Assembly: GCA_964576715.1 (NCBI GenBank)
Contig: CAZNWE010000089.1
Coordinates: 1-15,522, forward strand
Direction: 5' to 3'
DNA: 15,522 bases
DNA from: SLRI01 sp964576715
GTDB lineage: Bacteria; Pseudomonadota; Alphaproteobacteria; Geminicoccales; Geminicoccaceae
The translations under genes were made by a program, and so were the position numbers. Within the stretch, counting starts at the first letter, position 1, and every line of letters begins with the position of its first letter. Shown here piece by piece: positions 6,086 through 13,473 of the stretch. A model generated the notes under the pieces. It did no database searches. It was not told the origin of the DNA and saw only the letters and a program-made list of their open reading frames with translations.

Positions 6086-6652
6086 TCAGGGGCGGGGGGC
6101 CCGCTTGCTGAGGATGCGCTGCAGGGTGCGGCGGTGCATGTTGAGCCGGCGGGCGGTCTCCGACACGTTCCGGTTGCACTGTTCGAACACCCGCTGGATG
6201 TGCTCCCAGCGCACCCGATCCGCCGACATCGGGCTGTCGTCGACCGCCGATTGCGGCTCGCCGGCCAGCGCCGAAGCGAGATCCTCCGGTGTTACCGGCT
6301 TGGCCAGATAGGCGATCGCACCGGCCTTGGTGGCAACGACCGACGAGGCGATGCTGTCGTAGCCGGTGAGCACCACGACGCGCAGGCCTGGGCGCACGGT
6401 CTGCAGCGCCCGGATCAGCTCCATGCCGTGTCCGTCGGAGAGGTTGAGGTCGATGACCGCGCAATCCGGCACGAAGCTCGCGGCGACGTCGTAGGCCTCG
6501 CGCAGCGAGGCGGCCGGTGCCACCTCGTAGCCCAGCCGTTCCAGGCTGCGGATCAGGTTGCGCCGCAGCGGTGCGTCATCATCGACCAGCAGCACCTTGC
6601 CGGCGGCACCTGCGGGCAGAGCATTGCAGCCCCTTTCGCCTTCGGCGATCAT
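6086..6652 (-). CDS. Second RegA/ActR-type response regulator (diverged paralogue)
   Basis: This 188-residue regulator has an N-terminal receiver domain (acidic pocket D24/D25, phospho-acceptor D68 in AVIDLNL, T96, K118) and a C-terminal Fis-type helix-turn-helix (NVSETARRLNMHRRTLQRIL, 162-181). The HTH is the signature of the RegA/PrrA/ActR family of redox response regulators. The usual proline hinge between domains is weak (ESPM-like: DDSPMSADR). The receiver departs from the family pattern (ATKAGAIAYLAKP for the usual AxKAGAVDYLAKP, and TGYDSIASSV for TGYGNIATAV), so this is a paralogue of the neighbouring regA rather than its orthologue. A strong GGAGGGGAGG precedes the ATG at 6652. It lies 105 bases after regA and is likely co-transcribed. 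Its HTH is nearly identical to that of regA, so both may bind the same sites. Confidence 0.85.
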   Translation of the reverse strand: MIAEGERGCNALPAGAAGKVLLVDDDAPLRRNLIRSLERLGYEVAPAASLREAYDVAASFVPDCAVIDLNLSDGHGMELIRALQTVRPGLRVVVLTGYDSIASSVVATKAGAIAYLAKPVTPEDLASALAGEPQSAVDDSPMSADRVRWEHIQRVFEQCNRNVSETARRLNMHRRTLQRILSKRAPRP

Positions 6653-6905
6653 CGCACCTCCCCTCCATTCTGCCTTATGGTCCGTGTCGCGCCGGTCCCG
6701 GTCGCGGTCGGCGGGTGGCGCCAGCGGGTGCCGCTCGCCCTCAGCGGCCGCGCGCGATCATTCCTTGGGTGCTCGCTTGTTGAGGATCCGCTGCAGGGTG
6801 CGGCGGTGCATGTTGAGCCGGCGGGCGGTCTCCGAGACGTTCCGGTTGCACTGTTCGAACACCCGCTGGATGTGCTCCCAGCGCACCCGATCCGCCGACA
6901 TCGGG
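6103..6905. repeat. 131-bp direct repeat covering the HTH ends of both regA copies
   Basis: Bases 6103-6233 and 6775-6905 match at 128 of 131 positions, by direct comparison. Two of the three differences are synonymous and one changes Ser to Asn. The flanking receiver-coding sequences are much less alike. Confidence 0.9.
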
Positions 6906-7339
6906 TTCTGCGGCGGTGGCGGCAGCCCGCTGCCGGTGCTGAGCAGGGCAGCGATCACGTCGTCGGCATCGGCCGGCTTGGCGATGTAGTCGACCGCCCC
7001 CGCTTTGATCGCGGCAACGGCGGTCGCGATGTTGCCGTAGCCGGTGAGCACGACGATGCGGGTCGAGGGGTGCAGCTCGCGGATGCGCGCCACGAGATCG
7101 ATGCCCGAGCCGTCCTCGAGGCGCAAGTCGATCACCGCGTAGGCCGGCTTGATCGAGTGGGCGATGTTCAGCCCCTCTTTCAGGCTCTCGCCGGCGTAGA
7201 CCTGAAAGCCACGGCGCTCCATGGCGCGCTGCAGGCTGCGGCGCAGCGGCGCGTCGTCGTCGACGAGCATCAGGACCGGCGGCTCGCCGCTGGTGAAGCG
7301 CTGTGGCGTGGGCTCGCTCACTGTTTCCATCTCAATCAT
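6758..7339 (-). CDS. regA: RegA/PrrA/ActR redox response regulator
   Basis: This 193-residue protein has a receiver domain with D27/D28, phospho-acceptor D71 (AVIDLRLEDGSG), T99 in VVLTGYGNIATAVAAIKAGA, and K121 in IAKPADADDV. A four-proline hinge (PPPP, about 140-143) and the Fis-type HTH NVSETARRLNMHRRTLQRIL follow. All these are canonical for RegA (PrrA, ActR, RoxR), the global regulator of photosynthesis, respiration, CO2 and N2 fixation genes in response to redox state. The ATG at 7339 overlaps the end of regB by eight bases, with GGGAG ten bases upstream; an ATG at 7330 is an alternative. The coupling to regB identifies it as the cognate regulator. The symbol rests on family resemblance; actR or prrA are equivalent names. 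Confidence 0.9.
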   Translation of the reverse strand: MIEMETVSEPTPQRFTSGEPPVLMLVDDDAPLRRSLQRAMERRGFQVYAGESLKEGLNIAHSIKPAYAVIDLRLEDGSGIDLVARIRELHPSTRIVVLTGYGNIATAVAAIKAGAVDYIAKPADADDVIAALLSTGSGLPPPPQNPMSADRVRWEHIQRVFEQCNRNVSETARRLNMHRRTLQRILNKRAPKE

Positions 7340-8810
7340 TACGGGTTGGCTCCCGTCCAAGCTGTTCGAGGGCACCGGTCGGCCAACTGATGCGGACCAA
7401 AGCACCTTTTTCGCGGTGAGACAACTTGTCTCGGTTAGCAAAATGTACGCTGGCCCCGGTTCGGGCAAGGAGGGTCTTGGCAATAAACACGCCGAGCCCG
7501 AGGCCGCCTTCCTTGCGTCGGGAAGACAGATAGGGCTCGCCGAGCCAGTCCAGCATCTCGGGCATGAAGCCCGGGCCGTCGTCCTTGATCTCGACCGTGA
7601 CCCCGAGCGGATGGACGGCGACCCCGATCTCGACCCGGCGGGCGGCGAAGCGCACGGCGTTGTCGACCAGGTTGGCGATGGCGTGGCGCAGCTCCGGGGC
7701 GAGGCTGACCTTGGGCTCGGCGAGACCGGGTGCCAGCTCGACCGTGACCTCGATGACGGTCTCGCCGTTGCGGTAGGCGTCGGCGATGGTGCTGAGCAGG
7801 CTGCCGAGCGGTGCGCGGGTGAACGATGAATGGCCGTGGTCGCGGCCGCCGCGGCCGAGGCTGGCCAGGGTCTCGCGGCAGCGCCGGGCCTGGGCGAGGA
7901 GCTCGTCGGCTTCTTCCTTGAGCGGGCTCGAGGGCGGCAGCTCCCTGACCAGCTCCTTGGCGATGACGTTGATGGTGGCGAGCGGCGTGCCAAGCAGGTG
8001 GGCGGCGGCCGCCGCCTGGCCGCCGAGTGCCGAGAGCTCCTGCTCGCGGGCGAGGGCGAGCTGGGTCGCGGTCAGGGCCAGGGCATGGCGCCTGGCGTCG
8101 TTGGCGAGGTGCCAGACATAGCCCGCCACCATGAGCACGGTCATCGACATGGCGAGCCAGGAGGCGAAGAGGTAGAGCGGCGGCAGGCGCAGCGAGCCGT
8201 CGTGCCAGGGCAGCTCGCTCGGCAGTGCTGCCATCGCGGCGAGGGCGAGAAGTGCCGCGGCAGTGAGCCCGGCGGTGCGCAGCCGGCCGAGGGTCGCCGC
8301 ACCCAGGCCGACCGGCAGGACCAGGAGCAGCATGAACGGGTTCTGCAGGCCGCCGCTCACCGCGAGCAGATAGGCGAGTTGCAGCACGTCGAAGAGCATC
8401 AGCGCGAAGATCGCGTTCTCGCCCAGGCGGTCGGTGGGCGCGCCGAGGAGCTGGACCGTGAGGTTGACGGCGAAGGTCAGCACCAGCGCCGGCACGAGCC
8501 AGGCGAGCGGCAGCTCGATGCCGAGCGAGATGTGGACCATCAGGATGGTGAAGGCCTGACCGCCCAGTGCCACCCAGCGCATCACGGCGAGGGTGAAGAA
8601 GCGGACCTGCCCCTCGCCGAACGGTCCGCCGACGCTGCTGTCCTCGAGCCAGCGGCGGCGCCCCCGCGGTGCTGTGCCAGCCCTGGCCGCGGCGGTATCC
8701 CCGCCCGCGTCCAGCCTGGTCGCGGCCGGCGGCTCGTCCGGCCGGGGCTGCCGGGCCGGCCGGCCGGACTGATCAGCTCGTGTCGTGGTCTTCGCCGCCA
8801 CGGTCGACAC
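7332..8810 (-). CDS. regB: RegB/PrrB/ActS redox sensor histidine kinase
   Basis: This 492-residue kinase has an unusually long, charged and Ala/Pro-rich N-terminus (1-70), then about six membrane helices (74-230) including GGLQNPF (153-159), the conserved quinone-linked motif of RegB. The DHp helix contains AAAAAHLLGTPLATI with phospho-acceptor H271. The redox-sensitive cysteine of the family is present as RRCRETL (C311). ATP-binding boxes are N (HAIANLVDNA, 376-385), G1 (DDGPG, 410-414) and G2 (GGLGLG, 435-440). In the family the residue after the active His is normally Glu (HELGTPL); here it is Leu, which could alter autokinase or phosphatase activity. Start is GTG at 8810, preceded by AGAAGGG; no ATG occurs before the first membrane helix. 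It phosphorylates RegA, encoded immediately downstream. Confidence 0.9.
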   Translation of the reverse strand: MSTVAAKTTTRADQSGRPARQPRPDEPPAATRLDAGGDTAAARAGTAPRGRRRWLEDSSVGGPFGEGQVRFFTLAVMRWVALGGQAFTILMVHISLGIELPLAWLVPALVLTFAVNLTVQLLGAPTDRLGENAIFALMLFDVLQLAYLLAVSGGLQNPFMLLLVLPVGLGAATLGRLRTAGLTAAALLALAAMAALPSELPWHDGSLRLPPLYLFASWLAMSMTVLMVAGYVWHLANDARRHALALTATQLALAREQELSALGGQAAAAAHLLGTPLATINVIAKELVRELPPSSPLKEEADELLAQARRCRETLASLGRGGRDHGHSSFTRAPLGSLLSTIADAYRNGETVIEVTVELAPGLAEPKVSLAPELRHAIANLVDNAVRFAARRVEIGVAVHPLGVTVEIKDDGPGFMPEMLDWLGEPYLSSRRKEGGLGLGVFIAKTLLARTGASVHFANRDKLSHREKGALVRISWPTGALEQLGREPTRND

Positions 8811-8883
8811 CTGCCCTTCTCGATCGTTGCCACTACCGACAGGCGCGCGCTCGACGCTTTGTCACCGACAGCTTACGCATCAT

Positions 8884-8915
8884 CACTCTGCCGCGATCAT
8901 CATGACCGCAGAGTG
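8884..8915. promoter_or_regulatory. Dyad in the regB upstream region, possible operator
   Basis: CACTCTGC (8884-8891) and GCAGAGTG (8908-8915) are perfect 8-bp inverted arms with 16 bases between them, about 75 to 105 bases before the regB start codon. Position and symmetry suit a dimeric regulator site. It does not match a RegA or sigma54 site that I can name. Confidence 0.35.
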
Positions 8916-8971
8916 TCCGCTGAACAAGCCGTCGGCATGCCCGGCGTGCCGCCGACGGCTGCGTTCGGGGC

Positions 8972-9004
8972 AAAAAAAACCCGTCCGACGGCGCCGGACG
9001 GGTT
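8972..9004 (-). terminator. Rho-independent terminator
   Basis: On the minus strand, AACCCGTCCG and CGGACGGGTT form a perfect 10-bp stem with a 7-base loop, and the stem runs directly into eight Us (template As at 8972-8979). It can end the prsK-prsR transcript before regB, although it lies about 270 bases beyond the prsR stop. Confidence 0.85.
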
Positions 9005-9272
9005 GAAGTCTCGGGCTTCTGAGCCCTCTCGCCAAGTCGTCGCCGCGGCCCCTGTCGGGTAGCCACCACGGCTGGATCGCTAGACCGTGACCGCCATTGC
9101 CGGCAGGGTGAATGGACCGCCACGGCGTCGACGACTGAGCCGTCGCTTGAGCACGTCGGTACGCGTGGTGTCAAGCCCTAGTCAACATGAGCAACAATCT
9201 TGCGCGTTTTTGTAAAAAATTCTTACAGCTTGCAGGTAAGCTGCGCCGGTCCCGAACTTGTCAAGTCGCCGC

Positions 9273-10622
9273 TCAGTCACGCAGCCCATGCGCACGCAGG
9301 AGATCATAGAGTGTCGGGCGACTGACGCCGAGCAGCCGGGCGGTCTTCGAGATGTTACCTTCGGCGCGGGCGAGCGCCCGGCGCAGCGCGCCGATCTCGG
9401 CCCGCTCGCGGACCTGGCGCAGGTTGAGCACGCCGTAGTCCTCGTCGTCGGCGACGAGGTCGAGCTCGGCCTGGCCAATGCGGCGGCCCTCGGCCATGAT
9501 GATCGACCGCTTCAGGCGGTTCTGCAGCTCGCGGACATTGCCGGGCCAGGCATAGGCGTCGATGGCGGCGAGCGCCTCGGGGGTCAACGTCATGCGGCGC
9601 TTGCCGAGTTCGTCGCCGAACCGGGCCAAGAGGTGGCGGGCGAGCAGGATGGCGTCGCCCGGCCGGTCGCGCAGCGGTGGCAGCTCGAGGGTGATCTCGG
9701 CGAGACGATAGTAGAGGTCCTCGCGGAACACGCCGGCGCTGATCCGCTCGGCGAGGTCGCGGTGGGTGGCGGCGACGACCCGGACGTCGACCGCGATCTC
9801 CTGCCGCCCGCCGAGCCGCTCGACCACCCGTTGTTGCAGGAAGCGCAGCAGCTTGGCCTGCAGATCGAGCGACAGATCGCCGATCTCGTCGAGGAACAGG
9901 GTCCCCCCCTGGGCCAGCTCGATCTTGCCGAGGGTCTGCCGGTAGGCACCGGTGAAGGCGCCGCGCTCGTAGCCGAACAGCTCGGCTTCGAGCAGGGTCG
10001 GCGGGATGGCCGCGCAGTTGATCGCGACGAAGCGATTATGGCGCCTGGCACTGACGCTGTGCAGCGCTTGCGCGGCAAGTTCCTTGCCGGTGCCGCTCTC
10101 GCCGAGGATGGTGACGCTGATATCGGTCGGCCCGGCCCGCTCGAGCGCGCGGTAGAGCTGCAGCATGGCGGGGCTGTCGCCGATCATGCCGAAGGCGCGG
10201 GGCGGCGCGCTCTGGGCGAGCAGGCGCTGGTTCTCGGTCTCGAGCTCGCCGACATAAAAGGCCCGCTCGAGCAACAGGCCGAGCTGGTCGGGATCGACCG
10301 GCTTGTGGTGGAAGTCGTGGGCACCGGCGGCAATGGCGTCGAGCGCATGCTGGCGCCCTTCCTGGCCGGTCATCACCACCACCTTGGTGGTCGGCGAGAG
10401 GACCAGCATCTCGGCCAGGGTCGCAAAGCCCTCGCCGACGCCGCCGGCGTCCGGCGGCAGGCCGAGATCGAGCAGCGCCACCTGCGGCTCGTCGGCGCGC
10501 AGGCTGGCGATCGCCTGCTCGCGCGTGCCGGCCTCGCGCACGGCGAAGGCGTCGAGGGACCAGCGCAGCTGCTTGCGCAAGGCCAGATCGTCCTCGACGA
10601 TCAGCAGGCGGCGTTCGCTCAT
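9273..10622 (-). CDS. prsR: PEP-CTERM-system sigma54-dependent response regulator PrsR
   Basis: This 449-residue regulator has an N-terminal receiver (D11/D12, phospho-acceptor D52, T85, K107), a sigma54 AAA+ domain and a C-terminal Fis-type HTH (GNISKTARLLGVSRPTLYDLL, about 422-442). The AAA+ domain has Walker A GESGTGKE (174-181), the sigma54-contacting GAFTGA loop (221-226), Walker B TLFLDEIG (241-248) and an arginine-finger region near FREDLYYRL. The long receiver loop DLGLPPDAGGVGEGFATL and the tail resemble PrsR, the activator that accompanies exosortase (XrtA) and exopolysaccharide genes. It overlaps the end of prsK by ATGA, so translation is coupled and PrsK is the cognate kinase. Targets should carry -24/-12 promoters; I found none convincing in this window. 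The separation from generic NtrC-like regulators rests mainly on the partner kinase. Confidence 0.88.
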   Translation of the reverse strand: MSERRLLIVEDDLALRKQLRWSLDAFAVREAGTREQAIASLRADEPQVALLDLGLPPDAGGVGEGFATLAEMLVLSPTTKVVVMTGQEGRQHALDAIAAGAHDFHHKPVDPDQLGLLLERAFYVGELETENQRLLAQSAPPRAFGMIGDSPAMLQLYRALERAGPTDISVTILGESGTGKELAAQALHSVSARRHNRFVAINCAAIPPTLLEAELFGYERGAFTGAYRQTLGKIELAQGGTLFLDEIGDLSLDLQAKLLRFLQQRVVERLGGRQEIAVDVRVVAATHRDLAERISAGVFREDLYYRLAEITLELPPLRDRPGDAILLARHLLARFGDELGKRRMTLTPEALAAIDAYAWPGNVRELQNRLKRSIIMAEGRRIGQAELDLVADDEDYGVLNLRQVRERAEIGALRRALARAEGNISKTARLLGVSRPTLYDLLRAHGLRD

Positions 10623-12667
10623 GGGCGCTGGTCCTCCAGGGACGAAGGGCCCGGCTGGGCCGGCAATTCCGGCAGGCAGAGGGTGATCGTCGTCCCCTGC
10701 CCGGCGCTCGAGACGAGGTCGAAGCGACCGCCGACCCGCTCGACGGTGTGGCGCGCTTGATCGAGGCCGAGGCCGAGCCCGCCCGGCTTGCTCGAGGCGA
10801 AGGCGACCGCCCGCCCGGCATGGTGCATGACCTCGGGCGGCAGCCCCGGGCCGTCATCGGCGACGGTCAGGGCGGCCATGCGTCCCTGGCGCTCGAGGGC
10901 GAGGCGCACCTTACCCGTCTCACCCACCGCCTCGAGCGCGTTGTCGACCAGATGCTCGAGCGCCGTCTCGAGCGCCTCTGCCTCGACCCGGGCGGCGAGC
11001 TCGGCTAGCGGCTCGACGACGGTGAGGCGCGGATCGGCACGCCGGCCGGCGACGCGGCGGAGCAGCGGGGCGAGGGCGAAGCGGGCGAGACGCGGGTCGC
11101 GCTCGCGACGCAGCTGGTCGATCAGCCGGTTCATCCGCGCCACCGAGAATGCCAGCGTTTCCAGCATGTCGTCGTAGAAGGCGGGGTTGCCGCGGTGCTT
11201 CCTGGCGTTGGCGTGGGTCAGGGCGAGCTCGGCTGCGACATTCTTCACGTCGTGCATCACGTAGGCGAAGCGGCGGGTGAAGCTCTCGAACTGCCGGGCG
11301 TTGGCGAGTTGCCGGGCGGCCTCGTCCTCGGCGAGGTAGGAGGTTGCCTGGCGGGCGACGAGCCTGAGCAGCTCGCGATCCTCCTGGTCGAGCGGTCGCC
11401 GCTGCCGCGGGTTGCCGAGGACGAGAAAGCCGAACAGGGTCTCCTTGTGCACCAGCGGCAAGACCAGCCAGACCGTCGGCTGCGGCGGCAGGAAGCTCGG
11501 CCAGGCGAGGCCGGCGGGCAGCGGGCCGGAAGTGGCGTTGAGGGCGGCCATCAGCGAGCTGCTCTCGTCCGGCTCGGCCGGCGCTTCGCCGGCGAGCAAG
11601 GCGGCGGCGAGGCCGGGCGCACTGCCCGAGCCGCAAGCCGCCGGCGGCAGGCCGAGCACCGCCAGACGCCGAAAGCGATCCTCGCCCTCGTTGATCCAGA
11701 TCGCACCGCCGGTCGCGTCGACCGTGCCGGCGACGGCGCGGATCACGCGCTCGGGCAGGTCGTCGCTGATCGTCGGGTCGGCGCCGGTGAGGATGTCGAC
11801 GAAGCTCGGCCAGATCTCCCGGTAGTCGTAGCGGTGGGGGCGCAGATAGCGGCCGAGCCGGTCGCCGAGCCACGCCCAGGTGGCGGGTGTCAGGGCCGCC
11901 GCGAGGATCGCCAGCGTGGCCGGTAGAAAGAGGGCGAGGCCGAGCATCGCCCCGGCATAGCGGCCGAGGACCGCCGCCGTGGCGGCGGCGACGAGCACCG
12001 CGAACGCCGTGCAGGTGACGACCACGCCCAGTCGGCGGAGCGAGGGCGACAGTACCAGAGCGCTGTCGGGCCGCGGCAGCGTCACCAGGCCCAGCGCCAG
12101 CAGCGGCACGAGCAGGCCGCGCAGCAGCGGGCGCACCGCTTCGACTTGGGTGAGCAGGGCGGCATCGGCGAGCGCCAGGGCGGCGAGTGCGATATCGAAG
12201 CTGAAGCCGGCGCCGAGAGCGAGCAGCAGCAGCCGGCGACCGGTGGCGGCACCGGTGAGGGTGCTGCCGGCGAGGCCGGTGACCAGGAACAGCCCGATGA
12301 TCGAGGTGGCCGCCATCGCCATCAACCAGCGATCGGCAGGTGCGACGAGGGCGATGGCAACGGTCAGGACCAGGGCGAGGCCGGCGACGATCTGCGCTGC
12401 CCGGTCGCGGAAGATCCGCCCGGCCAGGGCGAGCAGCACGGTCCAGAGCAGCACCTCGACCAGGGCCGCCGGCCGGGCCACGATCGGGCCGCGCAACGCC
12501 GTGATCAAGCCGCAGGCGGCGGCAACGACGATGGCCGCCGTGACCAGGGACAGGAACCGGGACGGCGGGCGGATGCGGTCGATCGCGATCAGCAGCGCGA
12601 GCACGGCGTAGGCCAGGCCGGCGAGCACACCGAAAACGCCGGCCATGAAGGCGACCGATACGCTCAT
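10619..12667 (-). CDS. prsK: PEP-CTERM-system histidine kinase PrsK
   Basis: From ATG 12667 the product is 682 residues: about eight to nine membrane helices (residues 1 to ~265), a GAF-like domain (about 290-420, ending in LPLVHKETLFGFLVLGNPR), and a kinase core. The H-box is FAYVMHDVKNVAAELAL with His472. The HDxKN form, followed by NARKHRGNPAFYDDMLET, is typical of PrsK. The ATPase has HLVDNALEA (572-580), ADDGPG (603-608) and GGLGLG (629-634). The frame stays open to a GTG at 12775, but those 36 residues are Arg/Pro-rich, so I start at the ATG just before the first helix; no clear ribosome site distinguishes them. It ends inside the prsR start (ATGA). PrsK with PrsR is thought to control extracellular matrix and PEP-CTERM protein expression. 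Confidence 0.88.
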   Translation of the reverse strand: MSVSVAFMAGVFGVLAGLAYAVLALLIAIDRIRPPSRFLSLVTAAIVVAAACGLITALRGPIVARPAALVEVLLWTVLLALAGRIFRDRAAQIVAGLALVLTVAIALVAPADRWLMAMAATSIIGLFLVTGLAGSTLTGAATGRRLLLLALGAGFSFDIALAALALADAALLTQVEAVRPLLRGLLVPLLALGLVTLPRPDSALVLSPSLRRLGVVVTCTAFAVLVAAATAAVLGRYAGAMLGLALFLPATLAILAAALTPATWAWLGDRLGRYLRPHRYDYREIWPSFVDILTGADPTISDDLPERVIRAVAGTVDATGGAIWINEGEDRFRRLAVLGLPPAACGSGSAPGLAAALLAGEAPAEPDESSSLMAALNATSGPLPAGLAWPSFLPPQPTVWLVLPLVHKETLFGFLVLGNPRQRRPLDQEDRELLRLVARQATSYLAEDEAARQLANARQFESFTRRFAYVMHDVKNVAAELALTHANARKHRGNPAFYDDMLETLAFSVARMNRLIDQLRRERDPRLARFALAPLLRRVAGRRADPRLTVVEPLAELAARVEAEALETALEHLVDNALEAVGETGKVRLALERQGRMAALTVADDGPGLPPEVMHHAGRAVAFASSKPGGLGLGLDQARHTVERVGGRFDLVSSAGQGTTITLCLPELPAQPGPSSLEDQRP

Positions 12668-12888
12668 CCGCAGCGCAACCGCAGGCAGCACGCGCGCCGC
12701 CCGACCAGCGCCGCAAATCCCGGGGCAGCGGGCATCGCGGCGGCTGCCCAGCCGTCCGGCCGGGCGACTGGGCACAGTGCGGCGCGGCGGTGCGGTGGAC
12801 GCCCTTGCATGCTCGACCCGACTGGAATGCTTAACAGCTGCTTAATCGCTTTGGCCGCGCCTGGCGCCAATCTCGGCATAAACGTGTA
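12668..12888. promoter_or_regulatory. prsK upstream region with 11-bp direct repeat
   Basis: This 221-base gap separates rsmD from prsK on the minus strand. At 12828-12849 two 11-bp units share TGCTTAA (TGCTTAACAGC then TGCTTAATCGC) in tandem, about one helical turn apart, inside a locally AT-richer patch about 160 to 180 bases before the prsK ATG. This is a possible binding site or part of a promoter. Confidence 0.3.
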
Positions 12889-13473
12889 TCATGCTACTGT
12901 TGCGGCGACATCATGTCCGGCCACCCGACGGAGCCGCACGATCCGGCCGGCACCGTAGCGGCGCTCGTCCTCGATGGTGAAGCCGAGGGACGCCTGGAAG
13001 GCCTCCCGCGCGGCGAGTTCGACGACCGCCAGCGAGCCCCGCTGCAGCCAGCCGCCAGCGAGCAGCGAGGCCAGGGCCGGGGTGGCGAGGCCGCTGCCGT
13101 AGGGCGGGTCGAGATAGACGATGTCGACGGGCTCGGCGGCGCTCGGCAGCCGGGTCGCATCGGCGACCAGGAGGCGGGCCCGGGCGGTCTCGCCGAGCGT
13201 TTCGATGTTGTGGCGCAGGGCCGCTGCCGCCGTGCGGTCGACCTCGACGGCGGTGAGCCGGGCGGCACCGCGGGAGAGCGCCTCGAGGCCGACGGCACCG
13301 CTGCCGGCGAACAGATCGAGGAAGTGGGCACCGGCCAAGGGCGGTTGCTGGTGCTGGAGGATCGAGAAGAGGGCCTCGCGCAGCCGCTCCGCGGTCGGTC
13401 GCACGGCGAGCCCCGGTGGGACCTCGAGCCGGCGGCCGCGATGCCGGCCGGCGATGATCCGGGGTGGGCTCAA
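12889..13473 (-). CDS. rsmD: 16S rRNA (guanine966-N2)-methyltransferase RsmD
   Basis: This 194-residue SAM-dependent methyltransferase methylates N2 of G966 of 16S rRNA during 30S assembly. It starts with PRIIAGRHRGRRLEVPPG and RPTAERLREALFSIL, the RsmD N-terminal pattern. SAM motif I is FLDLFAGSGAVGLEALSRGA (51-70), an acidic E77 lies at the end of the next strand (AVEVDR), and the catalytic DPPY is at 122-125. Length matches the family (about 185-200). The start is TTG at 13473, which overlaps the rluB stop codon as TTGA. No ATG or GTG is available upstream in frame, and the N-terminal motif begins at once, so the rare start is well supported. It is the last gene of a coupled operon with rluB and the glutamine-amidotransferase-like gene. 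Confidence 0.95.
   Translation of the reverse strand: MSPPRIIAGRHRGRRLEVPPGLAVRPTAERLREALFSILQHQQPPLAGAHFLDLFAGSGAVGLEALSRGAARLTAVEVDRTAAAALRHNIETLGETARARLLVADATRLPSAAEPVDIVYLDPPYGSGLATPALASLLAGGWLQRGSLAVVELAAREAFQASLGFTIEDERRYGAGRIVRLRRVAGHDVAATVA

Larger units (their letters stand above)
8811..9272. other. Intergenic region between prsR and regB with terminator and dyads
   Basis: These 460 bases hold no gene I can support. From right to left on the minus strand there is an AT-rich stretch next to prsR (9182-9240), a structured GC-rich part, an intrinsic terminator (8972-9004), a 9-bp inverted repeat (GCCGTCGGC 8928-8936 with GCCGACGGC 8951-8959), a second dyad (8884-8915) and the regB leader. 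Confidence 0.6.

Noticed and set aside
6047..7390. Long plus-strand frame opposite both regA copies
   Set aside because: It is antisense to two well-supported response regulators; its internal repetition only mirrors their shared HTH sequence.
9258..10760. 500-codon plus-strand frame opposite prsR
   Set aside because: It is a shadow of the PrsR frame, which has receiver, AAA+ and HTH motifs in order.
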